From contig NZ_JABEME010000008.1 in the NCBI RefSeq assembly GCF_013004645.1, positions 62,001-126,000 of the forward strand: DNA of 64,000 nucleotides, in the 5' to 3' direction. The notes beneath the pieces were generated by a model. That model worked only from the letters and a program-made list of their open reading frames with translations. It searched no databases and was not told the origin of the DNA. This document shows, piece by piece, positions 56,953-64,000 of this stretch. The DNA comes from Stenotrophomonas africana (GTDB lineage Bacteria > Pseudomonadota > Gammaproteobacteria > Xanthomonadales > Xanthomonadaceae). Position 1 is the first letter of the stretch, and each line of letters starts with the position of its first letter. Made by a program: the position numbers and the translations under genes.

Positions 56953-58398
56953 TTATCTGTCGAAACCCAGCAGCAGCGGGTCGTGGTCGGAGCTGCGCCA
57001 CGGGCCCTGCACGTTGCGACCCTGGTAGCCGCTGGCGTCCTGCTCGTCGGCGTTGCTGTGCCATTCGGCGGCACCGCGCAGGCGCTTGGCCATGCCCGGG
57101 CTCAGCAGTGCGTGGTCGAGGCGGCCGGTGTAGCCGTTGTAGACGTAGCTGTAGGGATGCTCGACCTTGGCCACCTTGAAAGCATCCTGCCAGCCCAGGT
57201 CATGCAGGGCGCGGATTGGGTCTTCCATCGCATAGGCGTTGAAGTCACCCAGCAGCACGGCGTCCTTGGCTCCGGTACCGGTCGGGTCGGTCTGCAGCCA
57301 GGCATGCAGCTGCTGCGCCGAGGTCACGCGGGTCGCGTTCCAGCAGCCCTGGTTGTCGTTGCGGTCGGCGTCGGCACCGGCGGCGTCGCGGCAACCCTTC
57401 GACTTGAAGTGGTTGGCAACCACCACGAACGGCGCGCCCTGCTTGCCCTGGAAGGCCTGCGCCAGCGGCACGCGGCTGTGTTCGACGAACGGACCACCGG
57501 TCAGCGTGGCCGGCTTGCCCAGCGGCTGCAGGCGGCTGCTGCGGTAGATGATGCCAACCCGGATCGGATTGTCGCCGGGGCCGTTGCCGGCATCGACGAA
57601 GCGCCAGTCGCCCTGCGCGCCACGGTCGCGGTTGAGTGCATCGACCAGTTCGGCAATGGCCGACTGCGGACCATAGCCATCGTTCTCCAGCTCCATCAGC
57701 GCGGCGACATCGGCGCCCAAGGCGTTGACCGTGGTGACCAGCTTGGCCACCTGCGCCTTGTGCTCGTCCAGGGTGCGCGCACCACGCAGGGTCGGGAAGC
57801 CACCGCCCTGACCGTCACCATTGAAGAAGTTCTCCAGGTTGAAGGCCGCCACGTGCAGGCTGCCCGGCACGGTCGGCACCGCCGGACGCTTCAGCTCCGG
57901 CAGCTTCAGCACGCCTTCGACCTGCAGGCGCGGACGGCCCTGTCCGTCCACGCGCACGGTGCCCTCCACATTGCGTAGCTGCATCCCGGTGCGCAGCACC
58001 GGGTGGGCCGGCAGGTAGGCCACGCTGGCCGGGTCGCGGGCATCGCTACCGTCGTCCAGCACCAGGCGGCGGCGCTGGTTGTCGGCCATCACCTGCTCGT
58101 AGCCGGCAGTACCCGGCGCGGCCACTTCGGTGGGCTGCCAGAGGCGGCCATCGAAGGCCACGGTGAGCTGGCCAAAGCGCTCAAGGCCGTCGGTACCGGC
58201 CAGGGTGAGCGGTGCGGCGATGCGCACGCGCTGGCCATCCAGCGCACGCCAGTCGGCCGGCGCGGCGGTCAGCACCACGGTGGCGCTGCTGCGCGCGGTG
58301 GAGGGCGACGCGACCGGTGCGGCCTGCGGCTGGGCCTGGGCAAAGGCCCCGGCCGGCAGCAGCAGGGACAGGGCAAGGGCGAGGGAACGGCGGCGCAT
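56953..58398 (-). CDS. extracellular endonuclease, ExeM/NucH type
   Basis: 481-residue secreted nuclease. Signal peptide (RRRSLALALSLLLPAGAFAQ), an OB-fold-like N-terminal region (about 45-170), then an endonuclease/exonuclease/phosphatase domain with LHVAAFNLENFFNGDG, ALMELENDGYGP (catalytic Glu), VVVANHFKSKGC, VLLGDFNAYAMEDPI and the final SSDHDPLLLGF. Two cysteines flank NDNQGCWNATR. Such enzymes degrade extracellular DNA for nutrition or biofilm dispersal. ATG 58398 is used. Confidence 0.9.
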   Translation of the reverse strand: MRRRSLALALSLLLPAGAFAQAQPQAAPVASPSTARSSATVVLTAAPADWRALDGQRVRIAAPLTLAGTDGLERFGQLTVAFDGRLWQPTEVAAPGTAGYEQVMADNQRRRLVLDDGSDARDPASVAYLPAHPVLRTGMQLRNVEGTVRVDGQGRPRLQVEGVLKLPELKRPAVPTVPGSLHVAAFNLENFFNGDGQGGGFPTLRGARTLDEHKAQVAKLVTTVNALGADVAALMELENDGYGPQSAIAELVDALNRDRGAQGDWRFVDAGNGPGDNPIRVGIIYRSSRLQPLGKPATLTGGPFVEHSRVPLAQAFQGKQGAPFVVVANHFKSKGCRDAAGADADRNDNQGCWNATRVTSAQQLHAWLQTDPTGTGAKDAVLLGDFNAYAMEDPIRALHDLGWQDAFKVAKVEHPYSYVYNGYTGRLDHALLSPGMAKRLRGAAEWHSNADEQDASGYQGRNVQGPWRSSDHDPLLLGFDR

Positions 58399-58510
58399 CA
58401 ACGGGCGACTCCATGGAAGAGGCGCACAGACTAACCCTGAAATGCGAAACCCCGCCTGCGCAGCGGGGGCATATGAGCGATCAGGCCTCGGTGGGCAAAG
58501 CCGGGGGATC

Positions 58511-58584
58511 GTAGAGCCGAGCCCATGCTCGGCTGCACCTGGCCACACCGCGCGGAGAGCAGCCGAGCGCGGGCTCGGCTCTAC
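58511..58584. repeat. SMAG/REP inverted pair
   Basis: CCGAG-subtype units at 58511-58534 and 58561-58584, inverted, between the cytochrome c5 and nuclease genes (both minus strand). Confidence 0.85.
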
Positions 58585-58606
58585 AGGAAGCGGCGCGTTG
58601 CGGCGG

Positions 58607-59125
58607 TTACTTCAGGTTGCCCAGCATCCAGTCCACGGTGGCGTGGATCTGTTCCTCGGTCAGCGCCGGGTTGCCGCCCTTGGGTGGCATGATGCCGCCG
58701 TCCGGGCCGGTGTAGCCCTCGATAGCGTGCTTGTAGAGGGTGTCCTTGCCCTGTGCGATGCGCTTGTCCCAGTGCGAATGGTCCAGCGTCGGCGCCATGC
58801 CCACACCGGTGGTGTGGCAGGCGGTGCACAGGTTGTCGAAGATGACCTTGCCGTCCTTGGTGCCACCGTAGGCCACCTGCGAGGCGGCCTTGGCCAGCGC
58901 GGCGGCCTTGGCCGCTGCCTGCGCGGCGGCGCCGGTGCTGCCGGCATAGACCGCCCCGGTGGGCGAAATGCGCTGTTCAGTGCGCTTGGCCGCGGTCGGC
59001 GACACCTCGGGCGGAATCCGGGTGTGGATGTAGGCGGCAAGGAGGATGAGGCCGAGGGTGATGGTCGCCAGCAGCGCGATCACCATGGAGAAGCGTTTCA
59101 GGAACTCCAGATCGTAATTCCGCAC
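58607..59125 (-). CDS. membrane-anchored cytochrome c5
   Basis: 172-residue c-type cytochrome that carries electrons in the periplasm. One N-terminal transmembrane anchor (about 11-32, FSMVIALLATITLGLILLAA), an Ala-rich linker (about 60-85), then a haem domain with LCTACHTTGVGMAP (CxxCH) and the sixth ligand methionine in GIMPPKGGNPAL. This is the c5 class common in Xanthomonadales. No operon partner is visible. Confidence 0.9.
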   Translation of the reverse strand: MRNYDLEFLKRFSMVIALLATITLGLILLAAYIHTRIPPEVSPTAAKRTEQRISPTGAVYAGSTGAAAQAAAKAAALAKAASQVAYGGTKDGKVIFDNLCTACHTTGVGMAPTLDHSHWDKRIAQGKDTLYKHAIEGYTGPDGGIMPPKGGNPALTEEQIHATVDWMLGNLK

Positions 59126-59250
59126 TCTTCGTTACCCCTGGCTGATAGTCGTTGGACCACGGCTGAGCGACTGCGTGATGGGCCGAGTATAGAACGCGCT
59201 TTGCGTGCGACAACAGGCGTCACCGCTGGTGCGGCGCAACATGCCCACCC

Positions 59251-59327
59251 GGTAGTGCCGGCCGCTGGCCGGCATCGCCATCCCGCCGGATAGATCGTGC
59301 AGAAGCCGGCCAGCGGCCGGCTCTACC
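59251..59327. repeat. GTAG-type REP inverted pair, GCCGGCC subtype
   Basis: GGTAGTGCCGGCCGCTGGCC plus GGCA (59251-59274) and the inverted AGCCGGCCAGCGGCCGGCTC plus TACC (59304-59327), directly downstream of the TetR gene stop at 59331. Confidence 0.8.
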
Positions 59328-59330
59328 AAA

Positions 59331-59939
59331 TTACCGGGCGCCGATCGCGCGCAGGCAGAAGCTGCAGATCGCATCCACCAGCGCGTCTTCGTCGCGGTGT
59401 GCTTCGCGGCTGGGCGCGGTGGGGCCGACCATCGCTTCGGTGAAGGCGCCGACCAGGCAGGCGGCGGCCACATGCGCGTCCTGCGCCGGCAGCTCACCGG
59501 CCGCCACGCCCTCCTCCACCAGCCGCAGGAACACGTCGCCGAAGGCGCGACGACCACGCATGCGCTCGGCTTCCACATCCGGGTCGACCGGTTCGACGAT
59601 GAAGGCATGCGCCAGCCCCGGCCCGGCCAGGGCGCGGCGGACGAAGGCGGTGATCGCCAACCGCAGGCGCTCGCTGGCCACCTCCGGGCCACTGGCGATG
59701 CGCTCCATGATCGCGACCTCGTGGGCCACGGCGGCGTTGAGCACCTCCACGAACAGCTCGGCCTTGGACGGGAAGTGGCGGTAGATCAGGCCGGTGGACA
59801 CCCCGGCCTGGGTCGCTACGGCCGTCACCGGGGCATTGCGCCAGCCGCCGGTGGCGACCAGCTCGCGAGTGGCCAGCAGGATCCGTTCACGGGCGCCCGC
59901 CAGGCGTTCTTCCATCAGTGCAGAGCGTTTATAGGCCAT
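59331..59939 (-). CDS. TetR-family regulator of the leucine degradation operon
   Basis: 202-residue repressor. The N-terminal HTH (about 12-60) reads ARERILLATRELVATGGWRN and AVATQAGVSTGLIYRHFPSK; the rest is the helical ligand domain. It diverges from the isovaleryl-CoA dehydrogenase gene with an AT-rich gap that contains palindromes, so it most likely represses that operon and itself, probably relieved by an acyl-CoA intermediate. Family certain, target inferred from position. Confidence 0.88.
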   Translation of the reverse strand: MAYKRSALMEERLAGARERILLATRELVATGGWRNAPVTAVATQAGVSTGLIYRHFPSKAELFVEVLNAAVAHEVAIMERIASGPEVASERLRLAITAFVRRALAGPGLAHAFIVEPVDPDVEAERMRGRRAFGDVFLRLVEEGVAAGELPAQDAHVAAACLVGAFTEAMVGPTAPSREAHRDEDALVDAICSFCLRAIGAR

Positions 59940-59953
59940 GTTTTGATTCTATT

Positions 59954-59975
59954 TTCAATTTTTGAATTTGTATTC
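59954..59975. promoter_or_regulatory. overlapping palindromes in the tetR-liu intergenic region
   Basis: TTCAA-TTT-TTGAA (59954-59966) and GAAT-TTGT-ATTC (59964-59975) overlap by three bases, close to the TetR start codon. A weak plus-strand promoter for the leucine operon is TTCACT (59973-59978), 17 bases, TACGCT (59996-60001). A TetR dimer could block both promoters here. Confidence 0.5.
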
Positions 59976-60100
59976 ACTTCTTGCCCGAACCCCGCTACGC
60001 TGGGGTGCAATCGCCCGTGTGGGCAGCGGTCCTGCAGACCGCCGCCCGCTCCCCCGCCGGGTGCGTCCATTTCCTGCCATCCCGCCGTGGAGCCACCACA

Positions 60101-61264
60101 ATGCACGTGCCATCCCTGAACTTCGACCTTGGCGAAGACATCGACCTGCTGCGCCAGAGCGTGGCCCATTTTGCCGCCGCCGAGGTCGCACCGCTGGCCG
60201 CCGAGGCCGATGCCACCAACCAGTTCCCGCTGGCTCTGTGGCCGAAGCTGGGCGAACAAGGCCTGCTCGGCCTCACCGTGGAGGAAGAATACGGTGGTAC
60301 CGGCATGGGCTACCTGGCCCACGTGGTGGCGATGGAAGAAATCTCGCGCGCTTCCGGTGGCATCGGCCTGTCCTATGGCGCGCACTCCAACCTGTGCGTG
60401 AACCAGCTGCGCAAGAACGGCAACGAAGAACAGAAGCAGCGCTTCCTGCCCGGCCTCTGCAATGGCAGCCTGGTCGGCGCGCTGGCGATGAGCGAACCGG
60501 GTGCCGGTTCGGACGTGGTGTCGATGAAGCTGCGCGCCGACAAGCGCGGCGACCGCTACGTGCTCAACGGCAACAAGATGTGGATCACCAATGGCCCGGA
60601 CGCCGACGTGCTGGTGGTCTATGCCAAGACCGACATGGAGGCCGGCGCCAAGGGCATCACCGCGTTCCTGGTCGAGAAGGGCATGAAGGGCTTTTCCACC
60701 GCGCAGAAGCTGGACAAGCTGGGCATGCGCTCCTCGCCCACCTGCGAACTGGTGTTCCAGGACTGCGAAGTGCCGGAGGAAAACGTGCTGGGCCAGGTCG
60801 GCGGTGGCGTGCGCGTGCTGATGTCCGGCCTGGACTATGAGCGCGTGGTGCTGTCCGGTGGCCCGCTGGGCCTGATGGCCGCGGCCATGGACGTAGTGAT
60901 GCCGTACGTGCACGAGCGCCACCAGTTCGGTGAAGCGATCGGCAGCTTCCAGCTGATCCAGGCCAAGATCGCCGACATGTACGTGGGCCTGGGCGCCTGC
61001 CGTGCGTATGTCTATGCCGTGGCGCGCGCCTGCGACCAGGGCCGCACCACCCGCCAGGACGCCGCCGGTGCCATCCTGTACGCCGCCGAGAAGGCCACCT
61101 GGCTGACCGGCCAGGCGATCCAGATCCTGGGTGGCAACGGCTACATCAACGAATATCCGACCGGCCGTTTGTGGCGCGACGCCAAGCTGTATGAAATCGG
61201 CGCCGGCACCTCGGAGATCCGCCGCATGCTGATCGGCCGCGAACTGTTCCAGCGCACCCTGTAA
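60101..61264 (+). CDS. liuA: isovaleryl-CoA dehydrogenase
   Basis: 387-residue FAD enzyme that oxidises isovaleryl-CoA to 3-methylcrotonyl-CoA in leucine breakdown. Motifs include [60 protein letters not shown], the catalytic-base segment [20 protein letters not shown] with the Glu near 247 that is typical of isovaleryl-CoA dehydrogenase, and [23 protein letters not shown] 60101 has GGAG upstream. First gene of the operon. Confidence 0.94.
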   Translation: MHVPSLNFDLGEDIDLLRQSVAHFAAAEVAPLAAEADATNQFPLALWPKLGEQGLLGLTVEEEYGGTGMGYLAHVVAMEEISRASGGIGLSYGAHSNLCVNQLRKNGNEEQKQRFLPGLCNGSLVGALAMSEPGAGSDVVSMKLRADKRGDRYVLNGNKMWITNGPDADVLVVYAKTDMEAGAKGITAFLVEKGMKGFSTAQKLDKLGMRSSPTCELVFQDCEVPEENVLGQVGGGVRVLMSGLDYERVVLSGGPLGLMAAAMDVVMPYVHERHQFGEAIGSFQLIQAKIADMYVGLGACRAYVYAVARACDQGRTTRQDAAGAILYAAEKATWLTGQAIQILGGNGYINEYPTGRLWRDAKLYEIGAGTSEIRRMLIGRELFQRTL

Positions 61265-61274
61265 GGCTACCGCG

Positions 61275-62885
<1,611 letters not shown>

Positions 62886-62892
62886 CCGTGCC

Positions 62893-64000
62893 ATGACCGA
62901 GCCTGTTGCCATGTTCACCAAAGTCCTGATCGCCAACCGCGGCGAAATCGCCTGCCGCGTCATCGCCACCTGCCGCCGCCTCGGCATCGCCACCGTGGCG
63001 GTGTATTCCGATGCCGACCGCAACGCACGCCACGTGCGCCTGGCCGACCAAGCCATCCACATCGGCCCGGCTGCCGCGCGTGAGAGCTACCTGCGCGGCG
63101 ATGCCCTGCTCGATGCCGCACGCCTGACCGGCGCGCAGGCGATCCACCCCGGTTACGGCTTCCTGTCCGAGAATGCCGACTTCGCCGATGCCTGCGCTGC
63201 AGCCGGCATCACCTTCATCGGGCCGCCGGCCAGCGCCATCCGCGCGATGGGCGACAAGAGCGCGGCCAAGGCGCTGATGGCCAAGGCCGGTGTGCCGCTG
63301 ACCCCGGGCTACCACGGCGACCAGCAGGCACCGGACTTCCTGCGCGCGCAGGCCGATGGCATCGGCTACCCGGTGCTGATCAAGGCCAGTGCCGGCGGCG
63401 GTGGCAAGGGCATGCGCAAGGTCGAGCGCAGCGAGGATTTCGTCGACGCACTGGCCAGCTGCCAGCGCGAAGCGGCCTCGGCGTTCGGCAATGACCACGT
63501 GCTGGTCGAGAAGTACGTCGAGCGCCCGCGCCATATCGAGATCCAGGTATTTGGCGACAGCCACGGTGAGGCGGTCTACCTGTTCGAGCGCGACTGCTCG
63601 GTGCAGCGCCGCCACCAGAAGGTGCTGGAAGAAGCGCCGGCGCCGGGCATGAGTGCGGAACGTCGTGCTGCGATGGGCAAGGCCGCGGTCGATGCCGCGC
63701 GTGCGGTGGGCTACGTCGGTGCCGGCACGGTGGAATTCATCGCCGGCCCGGACGGCGATTTCTACTTCATGGAAATGAACACCCGCCTGCAGGTCGAACA
63801 CCCCGTGACCGAGTACATCACCGGTACCGATCTGGTGGAGTGGCAGCTGCGCGTGGCCTCGGGCCAGCCGCTGCCGCTGCGCCAGGAAGAGCTGGCGATT
63901 CATGGTCATGCCATCGAGGCCCGCCTGTACGCCGAAGATGCCGACCGCGGCTTCCTGCCGTCCACCGGCACCCTGCGCCGCCTGCGCCTGCCCACGCCGT
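62893..64000 (+). CDS. liuD: methylcrotonyl-CoA carboxylase, biotin-containing (alpha) subunit, cut by window end
   Basis: 369 codons are present of an expected 660 or so. The biotin carboxylase part is visible: [20 protein letters not shown] at the N-terminus, [19 protein letters not shown], the ATP-grasp glycine loop [55 protein letters not shown] and [20 protein letters not shown]. The biotinyl domain lies outside. ATG 62893 or ATG 62911 may start it. It would be biotinylated by BirA encoded at 13.2 kb. Confidence 0.94.
   Translation, partial: MTEPVAMFTKVLIANRGEIACRVIATCRRLGIATVAVYSDADRNARHVRLADQAIHIGPAAARESYLRGDALLDAARLTGAQAIHPGYGFLSENADFADACAAAGITFIGPPASAIRAMGDKSAAKALMAKAGVPLTPGYHGDQQAPDFLRAQADGIGYPVLIKASAGGGGKGMRKVERSEDFVDALASCQREAASAFGNDHVLVEKYVERPRHIEIQVFGDSHGEAVYLFERDCSVQRRHQKVLEEAPAPGMSAERRAAMGKAAVDAARAVGYVGAGTVEFIAGPDGDFYFMEMNTRLQVEHPVTEYITGTDLVEWQLRVASGQPLPLRQEELAIHGHAIEARLYAEDADRGFLPSTGTLRRLRLPTP

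Overview
The window looks like a chromosomal segment of a Stenotrophomonas species of the S. maltophilia complex (Xanthomonadales). The grounds are the very high GC content, more than a dozen copies of short GTAG-headed palindromic repeats (the SMAG/REP type known from S. maltophilia), effector proteins with what reads as a Xanthomonadales type IV secretion C-terminal domain, and a typical xanthomonad gene set. No complete insertion sequence, CRISPR array or rRNA operon was seen; there is one tRNA gene.

Layout. 1-7 kb: M28 peptidase (cut by the window edge), MBL-fold hydrolase, small membrane protein, trpS, exported protein, CsbD, entericidin and arginase. 7-11.6 kb: an accessory stretch with a small membrane gene shifted at a T8 run, a DUF3011 protein, a candidate phage C4-type structured RNA, unknown small genes, an orphan antitoxin beside the wreck of its toxin, and a recombinase relic next to tRNA-Thr(TGT). 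11.6-19.3 kb: SPOR protein, coaX-birA, an MtfA-type peptidase, the phoP-phoQ two-component system and dusA. 19.4-25.6 kb: a mirror-image pair of type IV secretion antibacterial effectors, each preceded by its LprI-like immunity gene, diverging from one shared promoter region. 25.6-29.1 kb: lower-GC hypotheticals, a SulP transporter pseudogene, a CDF transporter and ohr. 29.3-36.3 kb: a tightly overlapped valine/isobutyrate catabolic operon facing a divergent regulator with an ImmA/DUF2083-type body. 36.4-39.5 kb: a large stem-loop repeat, a patatin-like phospholipase and a membrane protein.

39.5-49.2 kb: an NAD salvage group (NMN adenylyltransferase-Nudix fusion, nadV, pncA) interrupted by queH, whose leader is a cobalamin riboswitch; then purU, a LysR regulator convergent with an old-yellow-enzyme gene, a sirtuin, an acyl-CoA thioesterase and a LysE exporter. 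49.2-53.1 kb: nrdB and nrdA. 53.4-55.8 kb: zapE with a duplicated, decayed copy of its own 3' end and a small gene between the copies. 55.8-64 kb: EamA permease, ExeM/NucH-type nuclease, cytochrome c5, and a TetR regulator divergent from a leucine-degradation operon (isovaleryl-CoA dehydrogenase, methylcrotonyl-CoA carboxylase beta and alpha), which runs off the window.

How the genes work together. Two branched-chain amino acid catabolic operons (valine at 29-35 kb, leucine at 60-64 kb) each face their own divergent regulator. NAD salvage, a NAD-consuming sirtuin and riboswitch-controlled queuosine synthesis share 39-48 kb. The strongest candidates for new biology are the B12 riboswitch placed before the B12-independent epoxyqueuosine reductase, and the mirrored effector-immunity locus whose larger effector joins a lysozyme-like domain to an altered LytM-like domain.
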